From an uncultured Dermabacteraceae bacterium (GTDB lineage Bacteria; Actinomycetota; Actinomycetes; Actinomycetales; Dermabacteraceae), in the NCBI GenBank assembly GCA_946223075.1, contig CAMILZ010000020.1, positions 1 through 44,198 of the forward strand: a DNA stretch of 44,198 nt, read 5' to 3'. The notes below the pieces were generated by a model that was not told where the DNA came from, made no database searches, and saw nothing but the letters and a program-made list of their open reading frames with translations. Shown in pieces: positions 33,700-42,170 of this stretch. Made by a program: the position numbers and the translations under genes. Numbering within the stretch: position 1 is the first letter of the stretch; each line of letters opens with the position of its first letter.

Positions 33700-34077
33700 T
33701 CAGCGAGTCGCCTTCTTCTTGGCGGCCACGGTGCGCTTCGGGCCCTTGCGGGTGCGGGCGTTGGTCTTGGTGCGCTGACCGCGAACCGGGAGACCACGGC
33801 GGTGACGCATGCCGGCGTACGAGCCGATCTCGATCTTGCGGCGAATGTCCGCTGCGACCTCGCGTCGCAGGTCACCTTCGACCTGGTAGTTCTCTTCGAT
33901 GTAGTCGCGCAGCTTCACGAGGTCCTCATCGGAAACCTGGTGGACGCGCTGGTTGCCGTCAACGCCGGTGGCGTTGAGAGCTTCGATTGCGCGGGTGCGA
34001 CCCACGCCGTAAATGTACGTCAAGGCGACTTCCAGGCGCTTTTCGCGCGGGAGGTCGACGCCAACGAGACGTGCCAT
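33700..34077 (-). CDS. rpsM: 30S ribosomal protein S13
   Basis: A 125-residue S13, starting MARLVGVDLPREKRLEVALTYIYGVGRTRA and ending with the lysine-rich tail that contacts P-site tRNA. The GSYAGMRHRRGLPVRGQRTKTNARTRKG segment is fully conserved. It lies 172 bp downstream of rpmJ; that gap has no obvious gene. Confidence 0.99.
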   Translation of the reverse strand: MARLVGVDLPREKRLEVALTYIYGVGRTRAIEALNATGVDGNQRVHQVSDEDLVKLRDYIEENYQVEGDLRREVAADIRRKIEIGSYAGMRHRRGLPVRGQRTKTNARTRKGPKRTVAAKKKATR

Positions 34078-34249
34078 GAGCAGTTCTCCTACTATTCCTC
34101 AGGGGCCTGATCCAGCATGTCGCTCCCGCTCTAGCGGTGCGCCGCGGCCCCTGGCCCGCGGGTGATCCTCGAGATGAGGTTCATGCTGTCTCTTTACTTA
34201 TAAGGTGCGGCTTCGGCCGCGGGGTGCCTCTCGTGGAGAGGCGGTGCAC

Positions 34250-34363
34250 TCAGCCCTGGCGCTGCTTGTGGCGCGGGTTCGTGCAGATAACCATGACGCG
34301 CGAGTGGCGACGAATCACCCTGCAGTTGTCACAGATACGCTTCACGCTGGGGTAAACCTTCAT
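34250..34363 (-). CDS. rpmJ: 50S ribosomal protein L36
   Basis: A 37-residue L36, read directly from the minus strand as MKVYPSVKRICDNC followed by RVIRRHSRVMVICTNPRHKQRQG. The zinc ligands Cys11, Cys14, Cys27 and His32 are all present, so this is the zinc-binding (C+) form. Position between infA and rpsM is the standard one. Confidence 0.96.
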   Translation of the reverse strand: MKVYPSVKRICDNCRVIRRHSRVMVICTNPRHKQRQG

Positions 34364-34437
34364 GATGCCCTTCTACAGTTGATCTGCTCTCGGCCCTCAC
34401 GGCCCGGGAGCGTAGCTGACCGCATGCGCGGCCCGGC

Positions 34438-34659
34438 TTACTTGTATCGGTAAACGATGCGACCCTTTTCAAGGTCGTACGGGCTAAGCTCCACCACGAC
34501 GCGGTCCTCGGGGAGGATCCTGATGTAGTGCTGGCGCATTTTGCCCGAGATATGCGCGAGTACTTTGTGACCGTTGTCCAGCTCAACGCGGAAGCGCGCG
34601 TTTGCGAGCGCTTCGGTCACGGTGCCCTCGACTTCGATCACGCCGTCTTTTTTCGCCAT
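34438..34659 (-). CDS. infA: translation initiation factor IF-1
   Basis: A 73-residue OB-fold factor that occupies the ribosomal A site during initiation. MAKKDGVIEVEGTVTEAL starts it; HISGKMRQHYIRILPEDRV and DLEKGRIVYRYK close it. I start at the ATG at 34659; the open frame extends further upstream but without family sequence. Its own promoter lies at 34786-34814. Confidence 0.98.
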   Translation of the reverse strand: MAKKDGVIEVEGTVTEALANARFRVELDNGHKVLAHISGKMRQHYIRILPEDRVVVELSPYDLEKGRIVYRYK

Positions 34660-34785
34660 AGTCTCTACTGTCCCTCTGCCCCTTTCGGGGACTGGTTTCG
34701 CATGTGCTACCTTCGAGCGCGCGTTAACGGGCGGCGAACCGCCTGAATTAACGGGGGTAGCCCCAAAGAGCGCACTCGGTTGTCC

Positions 34786-34814
34786 ATCGTACACGCGCGA
34801 AGGGGCCACGATAA
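34786..34814 (-). promoter_or_regulatory. promoter upstream of infA
   Basis: On the minus strand TTATCG (34814-34809) and TACGAT (34791-34786) stand 17 bases apart, 127 bases before the infA ATG and just after the map stop. It would give infA, rpmJ, rpsM, rpsK, rpoA and rplQ a transcript independent of secY-adk-map. Confidence 0.5.
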
Positions 34815-34836
34815 GTGGCTTTTCGCGTGGGTTCGC

Positions 34837-35694
34837 TCACCTTCCGGTGGCGGCGAGGTCCGACGGTTCCTTGGCTATCGCGATGCCACGCTTTTCAAGT
34901 TCGGCCCTGCCACCATCAACGGCGCTGAGCACGAAGATCCCCGATTCGGTGACCGCAACGGAGTGTTCAAAGTGAGCGGCGCGGCCACCCTTGGTCGCGA
35001 CGACTGTCCAGTCGTCCGCGAGAATCTCGAAGTCGCCATCGCCTTGAATGAGCATCGGTTCGATGCACAGAGCCATCCCGGGTACAACTTTCGGCCCGCG
35101 ATCGCGCGTGCGGAAATTCATGACGTCCGGCGGCTCGTGCATGGCCCGGCCAATCCCGTGGCCCCCGAACTCTTCGAGATGCTGGATCCGCTCCCCCGCA
35201 CGCTCGGCAACGTAGTCCTCAATCGCGGCGCCGATCTCCCCTACGCGGGTCGCGGTGGCAAGCGCCGCGATGCCTTCCCACATCGCTCCCCTGGTCACGT
35301 CGACGAGTTCGCGATCGGCATCGCTTTTCGCCGTCCCCACGATGTGCGTTCGGGCAGCGTCGGAATGCCAACCATCCACGATGCAGCCGGCGTCCACGCT
35401 CACCACGTCACCCTCGCAGAGGACGCGTGAGCCGGGGATGCCGTGCACGATCTCTTCGTTCACGCTCACGCACACCGTCGCCGGGAACCCCTGGTAACCG
35501 AGGAAGTTCGACTTCGCGCCTGCGCCGCTGATCACGTCGCGAGAAATCCGGTCGATGTCCGCGGTCGTCATTCCTGCGCGGAGCTTCTTTTCGATCTCGT
35601 CGTGAATACGGGCAAGCACAAGCCCCGCGCGGCGCATCGCCCCGAACTGCTCCGGGGTCTTCAGGCTCACGCGGGGCCTACGGCGAAACGACAT
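34837..35694 (-). CDS. map: methionine aminopeptidase, type I
   Basis: A 285-residue metallopeptidase that removes initiator methionine. Metal-ligand segments are visible: DAGCIVDGWHSDAARTHIVG (two Asp), GGHGIGRAMHEPP (His), LCIEPMLIQG (Glu) and the C-terminal HFEHSVAVTESG (Glu). It follows adk by 6 bp in the secY-adk-map unit. Confidence 0.97.
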   Translation of the reverse strand: MSFRRRPRVSLKTPEQFGAMRRAGLVLARIHDEIEKKLRAGMTTADIDRISRDVISGAGAKSNFLGYQGFPATVCVSVNEEIVHGIPGSRVLCEGDVVSVDAGCIVDGWHSDAARTHIVGTAKSDADRELVDVTRGAMWEGIAALATATRVGEIGAAIEDYVAERAGERIQHLEEFGGHGIGRAMHEPPDVMNFRTRDRGPKVVPGMALCIEPMLIQGDGDFEILADDWTVVATKGGRAAHFEHSVAVTESGIFVLSAVDGGRAELEKRGIAIAKEPSDLAATGR

Positions 35695-35700
35695 TCGTGC

Positions 35701-36285
35701 TCAGGCTCCGAGCGCAGCGAGGATGTCGGCGGTCACGGCGTCGATATCCTTCATGCCGTCCACGCGCTTCACGAGGCCGCGCTTGTCGTAAATGTCGATG
35801 AGAGGCGTGGTCTGCTCGCCGTACACGTCGATACGGCGGCGAATCGTTTCTTCGTTGTCGTCACTGCGGCCCTGTTCCTTGCCCCGCTGAAGGAGACGCT
35901 GCACGATGGCCTCGCTCTCAACATCAAGCAGAACAACGGCGTCGAGTGCAACACCGAGCTTTTTGAGGATCCCGTCGAGGGCCTCGACCTGCGCCACCGT
36001 ACGGGGGTAACCGTCGAGGAGGAAACCATCCTTGGCGTCCGCCTGAGCCAGGCGGCCTTCCACCATGTCGTTCGTCACCGAATCGGGTACGTACTCGCCC
36101 TTGTCCATGTAGGACTTGGCGAGAACACCGAGCTCGGTCTCGTTCGAAACGTTCGCGCGGAAGATATCGCCGGTCGAAATCGCGGGCACCCCGAGCTTTT
36201 CCACGATGCGCTCAGCCTGCGTTCCCTTGCCGGCGCCGGGAGGGCCGACGATCAGGAGACGACGTGCGGGTGTGGAGGCGTTCAT
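35701..36285 (-). CDS. adk: adenylate kinase
   Basis: A 194-residue short-form adenylate kinase (2 ADP to ATP and AMP) without the zinc lid. The P-loop is GPPGAGKGTQ near the start; STGDIFRANV, DGYPRTVAQVEALD and the GRSDDNEETIRRRIDVY lid-region segment are conserved. Its ATG overlaps the secY stop by 4 bases (ATGA). Confidence 0.98.
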   Translation of the reverse strand: MNASTPARRLLIVGPPGAGKGTQAERIVEKLGVPAISTGDIFRANVSNETELGVLAKSYMDKGEYVPDSVTNDMVEGRLAQADAKDGFLLDGYPRTVAQVEALDGILKKLGVALDAVVLLDVESEAIVQRLLQRGKEQGRSDDNEETIRRRIDVYGEQTTPLIDIYDKRGLVKRVDGMKDIDAVTADILAALGA

Positions 36286-37589
36286 CGGAGAATCCCTTCG
36301 TAGTGGTGCTGCTGGAGCTTGGAGCTGATCTGCTTCAAGGTATCGAGGCCAACACCGATAATGATAAGGAGTGAGGTTCCGCCGAACGGGAAGTTCTGGT
36401 CAGCGCCCATGAGCGCGAACGCAAGAAGCGGAACAAGGGCGAGGATGCCGAGGTACAGCGATCCCGCCGAAAGCACGCGATTGATCACGTACTCGAGGTA
36501 ACGCGCGGTCGGGCGGCCGGCACGAATGCCCGGCACGAAACCGCCGTACTTCTTCATGTTGTCGGAGATCTCTTCGGCGTTGAAGGTAATCGACACGTAG
36601 AAGAACGCAAAGAAGACAATGAGAGCGAAGTACACAACCGCGTACGGCCATGACACTCCCTGACCGAGCACAAAGTGCTCGTGAATCCACTGCACCCACC
36701 CCGCGGTCTGATCACCGAAAGACGCGATGAGCTGAGGCAGAGCAAGAAGAGACGACGCAAAGATGATCGGAATGACGCCCGCCTGATTAACCTTGATCGG
36801 GATATAGGTGGAAGAACCACCCACGAGACGGCGACCAACCTGACGCTTCGCGTACTGCACCGGGATGCGACGCTGCGACTGCTCGACGTAGATCACGGCC
36901 ACAACGATCACCATGCCCACGAGCATGACAATCGCGAAGGTCATCCACCCCTGGAGCTTCAGGATCTGACCGAACGAGGCCGGAAAGCCCGCGGCGATCG
37001 ACGTGAAAATGAGCAGCGACATGCCGTTGCCGACGCCCTTTTCCGTGATGAGCTCACCGAGCCACATGATGACGAGGGTTCCCGTGGTCATCGTCAGGAT
37101 CATGAGCATGAGCATCCACCAGGACTGGTTCGGCACGAGAGGAAGGTTGCACCCCGCGAAGAAGGCGCCGCTGCGCACGAGCGTAATGACGGTGGTTGAC
37201 TGCAGAACGGCGAGGCCGATCGTCATGTAACGCGTGTACTGCGTAAGAGTGGCCTGCCCAGCCTGGCCGTCCTTATGAAGCTCTTCAAACTTGGGGATGA
37301 CGACGCGCAGAAGCTGCACAATGATCGAGGCCGTAATGTACGGCATCACGCCAAGCGCGAAGACCGACATCTGCAAGAGCGCTCCACCCGAGAACAGGTT
37401 CACCATGCCGAGCACGCCGCCGCCACCGCCACGGAGCGCCTGATCGGCGCACGCGGTGATGTTCGTGAAATCAAAGCCAGGGGTCGGCACGAACACGCCG
37501 AAGCGATAGATGGCGAGCATTCCCAGAACAAACAAAAGCTTGTTCCTCAGCTCAGGGGTGCGGAAGGCGCGCACGAAGGCGTTGTCCAC
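36282..37589 (-). CDS. secY: preprotein translocase subunit SecY
   Basis: A 435-residue channel protein with ten predicted membrane helices, the pore of the Sec translocon. RIPVQYAKRQVGRR (cytosolic loop) and ADNMKKYGGFVPGIRAGRPTARYLEYV (here starting SDNMKKYGG) are hallmark segments. The start is a GTG with AGGAGG seven bases upstream. A terminator-like hairpin stands between it and rplO, so a promoter in the 87 bases between is likely, although I could not settle on one. Confidence 0.98.
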   Translation of the reverse strand: MDNAFVRAFRTPELRNKLLFVLGMLAIYRFGVFVPTPGFDFTNITACADQALRGGGGGVLGMVNLFSGGALLQMSVFALGVMPYITASIIVQLLRVVIPKFEELHKDGQAGQATLTQYTRYMTIGLAVLQSTTVITLVRSGAFFAGCNLPLVPNQSWWMLMLMILTMTTGTLVIMWLGELITEKGVGNGMSLLIFTSIAAGFPASFGQILKLQGWMTFAIVMLVGMVIVVAVIYVEQSQRRIPVQYAKRQVGRRLVGGSSTYIPIKVNQAGVIPIIFASSLLALPQLIASFGDQTAGWVQWIHEHFVLGQGVSWPYAVVYFALIVFFAFFYVSITFNAEEISDNMKKYGGFVPGIRAGRPTARYLEYVINRVLSAGSLYLGILALVPLLAFALMGADQNFPFGGTSLLIIIGVGLDTLKQISSKLQQHHYEGILR

Positions 37590-37676
37590 CAGGTTCCTCC
37601 TGTCGGGGTGGCCCGAGGGGTGGGCCAGTAGTGCACACGGGGCGCATTAGAGCAAGGGATTAAAGGCCTAAAGAAA

Positions 37677-37716
37677 CAGGCACCGCGACTCAAAATATCT
37701 CGAGTCGCGGCGCCTG
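37677..37716 (-). terminator. intrinsic terminator between rplO and secY
   Basis: Arms CAGGCACCGCGACTC (37677-37691) and GAGTCGCGGCGCCTG (37702-37716) form a 15-pair stem with one mismatch-type position and an A/T loop. On the minus strand TTTCTTTA follows. It would end the rplN-rplO transcript and partly uncouple secY from the r-protein genes. Confidence 0.85.
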
Positions 37717-37747
37717 GTCAAAGAAGCACTATGAAATTTGCTTCAAC

Positions 37748-38200
37748 TCACGCCACGGTGATCGAACCGCCAGCGGCGGTGATCTTCTCCTCGGCCGAAG
37801 CCGAGAACTTCTGGGCGGTGATGTCGATCTTCACGGAGATGTCGCCAGATCCGAGCACCTTGACGGGCTGGTTCTTGCGCACAGCACCCTTCTGGGCGAG
37901 ATCCTCAACCGTGATGGTGCCGCCCTCGGGGAAAAGTGCCTCGATGGTGTCCAGGTTGACAACCTGGAAATCCACACGGAAGGGGTTCTTGAAGCCACGC
38001 AGCTTGGGAAGGCGGCGGTGCATCGGGGTCTGACCACCCTCGAAGCCGGCCTTCACCTGGTAGCGAGCCTTCGTACCCTTGGTACCGCGACCCGAGGTCT
38101 TACCCTTCGAGCCTTCACCGCGGCCAACGCGGATCTTTGCGGTCTTCGCGCCGGGAGCCGGGCGAAGATCGTGAAGCTTAAGCGGGTTTTCGTTAACCAT
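37748..38200 (-). CDS. rplO: 50S ribosomal protein L15
   Basis: A 150-residue L15 beginning LKLHDLRPAPGAKTAKIRVGRGEGSKGKTSGRGTKG, the glycine/lysine-rich N-terminal extension that reaches into 23S rRNA, then FEGGQTPMHRRLPKLRGFKN. It follows rpmD by 3 bases and is the last gene before the terminator. Confidence 0.98.
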   Translation of the reverse strand: MVNENPLKLHDLRPAPGAKTAKIRVGRGEGSKGKTSGRGTKGTKARYQVKAGFEGGQTPMHRRLPKLRGFKNPFRVDFQVVNLDTIEALFPEGGTITVEDLAQKGAVRKNQPVKVLGSGDISVKIDITAQKFSASAEEKITAAGGSITVA

Positions 38201-38203
38201 GGA

Positions 38204-38383
38204 TCAGTCCACCTCTTCAACCGTCACGAGGTGACGGACGGCATTGATCATGCCGCGAATCTCGGGGCGGTCTTCCTTCACGACAACGTCGCCGATGCGC
38301 TTGAGACCAAGGCCTCGCACCGTCGAACGCTGCGCGTCGTTACCGCCGATTACAGACTTGACCTGAGTAACCTTGAGCTGCAT
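38204..38383 (-). CDS. rpmD: 50S ribosomal protein L30
   Basis: A 59-residue L30 read from the minus strand: MQLKVTQVKSVIGGNDAQR, then TVRGLGLKRIGDVVVKEDRPEIRGMINAVRHLV. All features of the short bacterial form are present. Its ATG shares one base with the rpsE stop (TGATG), and rplO follows after 3 bases. Confidence 0.97.
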   Translation of the reverse strand: MQLKVTQVKSVIGGNDAQRSTVRGLGLKRIGDVVVKEDRPEIRGMINAVRHLVTVEEVD

Positions 38384-39075
38384 CAGGCACCTACCTTCTC
38401 TTCACGCGCCTCGCGAGCCGCTGCGCGGCCCTCGGCCTGCGCACGAAGCAGGTAGCCGGGGGCAACGTCCTCGAGCGGAAGGCCGCGGCGAGCCGCCACT
38501 GCTTCCGGCTCTTCGAGCTGCTTGAGGGCCTTGACGGTCGCGTGCACGATGTTGATCGTGTTCGAGGAACCGAGCGACTTCGACAGAACGTCGGCGACGC
38601 CCGCGCACTCGAGAACCGCACGCACCGGACCACCGGCGATTACACCGGTACCGGGAGCAGCCGGGCGGAGGAAGACAACGCCAGCAGCGTCCTCTCCCTG
38701 AACCGGGTGCACGATCGTGCCCTGGATGCGGGGAACGCGGAAGAAGTTCTTCTTTGCTTCCTCGACACCCTTCGAGATGGCGGCGGGAACTTCCTTCGCC
38801 TTGCCGTAGCCGATGCCGACGGTGCCGTCACCATCGCCAACCACGACAAGCGCGGTGAAGGCGAAGCGGCGGCCGCCCTTGACGACCTTCGACACGCGGT
38901 TGATGGTCACAACGCGCTCGAGGAAAGCCGACTTCTCTTCCTGACGACCGCCACGGCCCTCGCCGCGGCGCCCGCCCTGGTTGCGGTCGTTGCCACGACC
39001 GCGGTTGTTACGAACCTCGTTCTCGCCCCTCCGACCGGAGGCCGCGGGACCATTGTTACGCTGCTCAGCAGCCAT
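38383..39075 (-). CDS. rpsE: 30S ribosomal protein S5
   Basis: A 230-residue S5. About the first 50 residues are an Asn/Gly/Arg-rich low-complexity extension, seen in many actinobacterial S5 proteins. The double-stranded RNA-binding part follows (ERVVTINRVSKVVKGGRRFAFTALVVVGDGDGTVGIGYGKAKEVPAAISKG), then GVIAGGPVRAVLECAGVADVLSKSLGSSN. The C-terminus is extended and Ala/Arg/Glu-rich. Confidence 0.98.
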   Translation of the reverse strand: MAAEQRNNGPAASGRRGENEVRNNRGRGNDRNQGGRRGEGRGGRQEEKSAFLERVVTINRVSKVVKGGRRFAFTALVVVGDGDGTVGIGYGKAKEVPAAISKGVEEAKKNFFRVPRIQGTIVHPVQGEDAAGVVFLRPAAPGTGVIAGGPVRAVLECAGVADVLSKSLGSSNTINIVHATVKALKQLEEPEAVAARRGLPLEDVAPGYLLRAQAEGRAAAREAREEKVGA

Positions 39076-39110
39076 GTGAATCCTCTTCTCGTCCTATTTC
39101 CGGGGGGTGG

Positions 39111-39503
39111 TCACAGAGTCAGTCCGGCCTCGCGCGCGCCGTCAGCAACGGCGGCCACGCGGCCGTGGTACTTGTTGCCGCCACGGTCAAAGACCACAGC
39201 GTCAATACCGGCTTCCTTCGCACGCTGGGCCACGAGCGAGCCGACCTGCTTGGCCTTCTCGGTCTTCGTGGCCTCCGACGCGCGAAGGTCTGCTTCCATG
39301 GTCGACGCCGATGCGAGGGTGACACCCTTCGTATCGTCGATGACCTGAACGTACATGTGGCGCGCCGAACGGGTCACGGCGAGGCGGGGACGCTCAGCGG
39401 TACCCGCAACACGGCGACGGAGGCGCAGGTGACGGCGGCCGCGTGCGCGGACGCGGCTCTTGCGGTCACCGCGAGTGTGCTTTTCAGCGTAACCCATAAT
39501 CAC
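39111..39503 (-). CDS. rplR: 50S ribosomal protein L18
   Basis: A 130-residue L18 that binds 5S rRNA. RVAGTAERPRLAVTRSARHMYVQVIDD, ASASTMEADLR and FDRGGNKYHGRVAAVADGAREAGL are conserved. Two starts compete: GTG at 39503, which overlaps the rplF stop (GTGA) and has GGAAAGG seven bases upstream, or the ATG two codons later at 39497. I prefer the GTG for its spacing. Confidence 0.96.
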   Translation of the reverse strand: MIMGYAEKHTRGDRKSRVRARGRRHLRLRRRVAGTAERPRLAVTRSARHMYVQVIDDTKGVTLASASTMEADLRASEATKTEKAKQVGSLVAQRAKEAGIDAVVFDRGGNKYHGRVAAVADGAREAGLTL

Positions 39504-40042
39504 TTACCAGCCTTTCCGGCCTTGCGCTTCACGGTCTCGTCGGCGTAACGCACACCCTTGCCCTTGTACGGCTCGGGCTTACGAATCTTGCGAATCTTCG
39601 CGGCGGTCTCGCCGACCAGCTGCTTGTCAATACCCGACACCGAGAACTTGGTGGGGCTCTCCACGTTGAACGTGATGCCCATAGGGGCCTTCACGAGCAC
39701 GGGGTGCGAGAACCCGAGAGCGAACTCGAGGTCGGTTCCCTTCGCGACAACACGGTAGCCGGTGCCCACGATTTCGAGCTTCTTCTCGAAGCCCTCCGTG
39801 ACGCCCTGAACCATGTTCGCGATGAGGGTACGTGCAAGGCCGTGGAGGGCCTTGTTTTCACGCTCTTCGTTGGGGCGGCGCACAACGATCGAGCCATCTT
39901 CAGCGCGCTCGACGCTGAGGGGCTTCGGAACGTCGTACTGAAGCTCGCCCTTCGGGCCAGCGATCTGCACGTGCTGGCCGTCGATCGTCACACCAGTGAC
40001 GGAAGCCGGTACGGAAACCGGACGAAGTCCAATGCGGGACAT
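39500..40042 (-). CDS. rplF: 50S ribosomal protein L6
   Basis: A 180-residue L6 with the two related RNA-binding domains. MSRIGLRPVSVPASVTG begins it, and the C-terminal IRKIRKPEPYKGKGVRYADE signature near the factor-binding site is intact. It follows rpsH by 18 bp. Confidence 0.99.
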   Translation of the reverse strand: MSRIGLRPVSVPASVTGVTIDGQHVQIAGPKGELQYDVPKPLSVERAEDGSIVVRRPNEERENKALHGLARTLIANMVQGVTEGFEKKLEIVGTGYRVVAKGTDLEFALGFSHPVLVKAPMGITFNVESPTKFSVSGIDKQLVGETAAKIRKIRKPEPYKGKGVRYADETVKRKAGKAGK

Positions 40043-40060
40043 TACGGTTCTCCTTTCCGG

Positions 40061-40459
40061 TTACCAGACGTAGGCGAGGACTTCCCCACCCACACCCTTC
40101 TTCGTGGCCTGCTTGTCGGTGAGGAGACCGGAGGACGTGGACAGGATGGCCACGCCGAGGCCGCCGAGCACCTTGGGCAGGTTGGTGGACTTTGCGTATA
40201 CGCGAAGGCCGGGCTTCGAGACACGGCGAACGCCCGAGATCGCACGCTCACGATCGTCGGTGTACTTGAGTTCGATGACGAGGTTCTTGCCAACCTCGGC
40301 CTCTTCCTCGTGCCAGTCCTTGATGTAACCCTCAGCCTTCAGAATGTCCGCGATGCGGGACTTGAGGTTCGAGTACGGCATGGTCACGGATTCGTGGAAC
40401 GCGGTGTTGGCGTTCCGGATTCGCGTGAGCATGTCCGCGATCGGATCAGTCATTGTCAT
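40061..40459 (-). CDS. rpsH: 30S ribosomal protein S8
   Basis: A 132-residue S8: MTMTDPIADMLTRIRNANTAFHESVTMPYSNLKSRIADILKAEGYI at the start, and KVLGGLGVAILSTSSGLLTDKQATKKGVGGEVLAYVW at the end. In other bacteria S8 represses its own spc operon through an rplE-region mRNA site; no such site was searched for in detail here. Confidence 0.99.
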   Translation of the reverse strand: MTMTDPIADMLTRIRNANTAFHESVTMPYSNLKSRIADILKAEGYIKDWHEEEAEVGKNLVIELKYTDDRERAISGVRRVSKPGLRVYAKSTNLPKVLGGLGVAILSTSSGLLTDKQATKKGVGGEVLAYVW

Positions 40460-40522
40460 GTCGAATGCTTCTTTCTCACCGTGGTTTCCCTCGCATAGAG
40501 CGGGGACCTGTGGCGATAGTCC

Positions 40523-40708
40523 TTACCAGCTGCTCTTGGTGACACCGGGCAGTTCGCCGCGGTGGGCCATCTCGCGAAGGCACACGCGGCAAAGGCCGAA
40601 CTTGCGGTACACCGAGTGCGGGCGACCGCACTTCTGGCACCGGGTGTAGGCGCGCACAGCGAACTTGGGCTTACGCTGCTGCTTGTTCTTAAGCGCTGTC
40701 TTGGCCAT
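40523..40708 (-). CDS. rpsZ: 30S ribosomal protein S14, zinc-binding (type Z)
   Basis: A 61-residue C+ form of S14. MAKTALKNKQQRKPKFAVRAYTRCQKCGRPHSVYRKFGLCRVCLREMAHRGELPG has the two CxxC zinc half-sites. The ATG at 40708 is two bases from the rplE stop, with AAGGAGAACTG inside the rplE end as its ribosome binding site. The open frame further upstream is not part of the gene. Confidence 0.98.
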   Translation of the reverse strand: MAKTALKNKQQRKPKFAVRAYTRCQKCGRPHSVYRKFGLCRVCLREMAHRGELPGVTKSSW

Positions 40709-40709
40709 A

Positions 40710-41267
40710 TCAGTTCTCCTTGAACGGGAAGCCGAGCGCACGAAGCAGCGCACGTCCCTCGTCGTCGGTCTTGGCAGTGGTCACCACAGTGATGTCCATG
40801 CCACGAACGCGGTCGATCTTGTCCGGGTCGATCTCATGGAACATGACCTGTTCGGTGAGACCGAAGGTGTAGTTGCCGTTGCCGTCGAACTGCTTCGGCG
40901 AGAGGCCGCGGAAGTCGCGGATACGCGGAAGCGCGGTCGAGAGCAGGCGGTCGAGGAACTCCCACATGCGGGCGCCGCGAAGGGTCGTGTGGCAACCGAT
41001 GGCCTGACCCTCACGAAGCTTGAACTGCGCGATCGACTTGCGAGCGCGCGTCACCTGCGGCTTCTGGCCGGTGATCGCGGTGAGGTCCGCAATGGCACCG
41101 TCGATGACTTTCGAGTCACGTGCGGCATCGCCGACACCCATGTTCACCACGATCTTCGTGAGGCCGGGGATGAGCATCGGGTTGGCGTAGTTGAACTCGC
41201 TCTGGAGCGAATCCTTGATTTCTTCGCGGTACTTGGTCTTAAGGCGCGGGGTGGTCGTCTCGGTCAT
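40710..41267 (-). CDS. rplE: 50S ribosomal protein L5
   Basis: A 185-residue L5 that binds 5S rRNA and P-site tRNA. IPGLTKIVVNMGVGDAARDSK, AITGQKPQVTRARKSIAQFKLREGQAIGCHTTLRG and RDFRGLSPKQFDGNGNYTFGLTEQVMFHEI are conserved. The ATG shares one base with the rplX stop (TGATG). Confidence 0.99.
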   Translation of the reverse strand: MTETTTPRLKTKYREEIKDSLQSEFNYANPMLIPGLTKIVVNMGVGDAARDSKVIDGAIADLTAITGQKPQVTRARKSIAQFKLREGQAIGCHTTLRGARMWEFLDRLLSTALPRIRDFRGLSPKQFDGNGNYTFGLTEQVMFHEIDPDKIDRVRGMDITVVTTAKTDDEGRALLRALGFPFKEN

Positions 41268-41677
41268 CAGATGTCCTTCCCGGTGCGCTTCGAGTAACGC
41301 ACACGAATGGTCTTCGTGCGGCCGTCCTCGAGCTCGACCTTCTCTTCACGGAAACCGACGCGGGTCGGCTTGCCGTCGTCAGCCACGAGGGCGACGTTCG
41401 AGATGTGGATCGGGGCTTCGACCTCCTCAATGCCACCAGCCTGGCCGTTGTAGCCGGGCTTGTTGTGGCGGGTGATGCGGTTGACGCCCTCGACGAGCAC
41501 GCGCTGGGTGTCGGGGAACACCTGGAGCACGCGGCCCTGCTTGCCCTTATCGCCTGCGGTGAGTTCACCCTTGCCCTTTTCGGCACGGGTCTCGTTGCGC
41601 TTGGCGATCTTGTCTGCGTCGCTCGTGCGACCGGTGATGACCTGAACGAGGTCACCCTTCTTAATCTTCATGCTCAT
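41267..41677 (-). CDS. rplX: 50S ribosomal protein L24 with an internal insertion
   Basis: A 136-residue L24. The KOW-motif start MKIKKGDLVQVITG and the later DKGKQGRVLQVFPDTQRVLVEGVNRITRH and GGIEEVEAPIHISNVALV are standard, and the protein ends SKRTGKDI. Between them, at about residues 17-42, is a charged segment rich in Lys, Glu, Arg and Asp that is absent from usual 105-residue actinobacterial L24, where the glycine is followed directly by the DKG loop. It is in frame with the same base composition. GGAGGT precedes the first ATG by seven bases, so the start is secure. Confidence 0.97.
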   Translation of the reverse strand: MSMKIKKGDLVQVITGRTSDADKIAKRNETRAEKGKGELTAGDKGKQGRVLQVFPDTQRVLVEGVNRITRHNKPGYNGQAGGIEEVEAPIHISNVALVADDGKPTRVGFREEKVELEDGRTKTIRVRYSKRTGKDI

Positions 41678-41678
41678 G

Positions 41679-42047
41679 TCACAGCACCTCCGGTGCCAGC
41701 GAGATGATCTTCATGAACCGGCGGTCACGCAGCTCACGGCCCACGGGGCCGAAGATACGCGTACCGCGCGGCTCGCCGTCGTTCTTGAGAATGACGGCGG
41801 CGTTCTCATCAAAACGGATGTATGAACCATCGGCACGACGGCGTTCCTTCGTGGTGCGAACCACGACGGCCTTCACAACATCGCCCTTCTTGACGTTTCC
41901 GCCAGGGATTGCGTCCTTGACGGTCGCAACGATGGTGTCACCAATGCCGGCGTAACGGCGACCGGAGCCACCGAGAACACGGATGCAAAGGATTTCCTTT
42001 GCACCGGTGTTGTCGGCGACCTTGAGTCGCGACTCCTGCTGAATCAC
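41679..42047 (-). CDS. rplN: 50S ribosomal protein L14
   Basis: A 122-residue L14 (MIQQESRLKVADNTGAKEILCIRVLGGSGRRYAGIGDTIVATVKDAIPGGNVKKGDVVKAVVVRT), complete to the C-terminal FMKIISLAPEVL. The start is GTG with AAGGAG seven bases before. It is the first gene of the operon here; the usual upstream neighbours rpsQ, rpmC and rplP are absent and must lie elsewhere. Confidence 0.99.
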   Translation of the reverse strand: MIQQESRLKVADNTGAKEILCIRVLGGSGRRYAGIGDTIVATVKDAIPGGNVKKGDVVKAVVVRTTKERRRADGSYIRFDENAAVILKNDGEPRGTRIFGPVGRELRDRRFMKIISLAPEVL

Positions 42048-42170
42048 TAACGTTCTCCTTGCGTCTCGCCGGTTCTCTTAGCTCTTGCCTTGAGCCTTGC
42101 GGAACGGATATCGGACTTGTTTTCCACCACGCTCACGAGTGGGCGCGGCGGCTTCCAGTTCCCGGGCATC

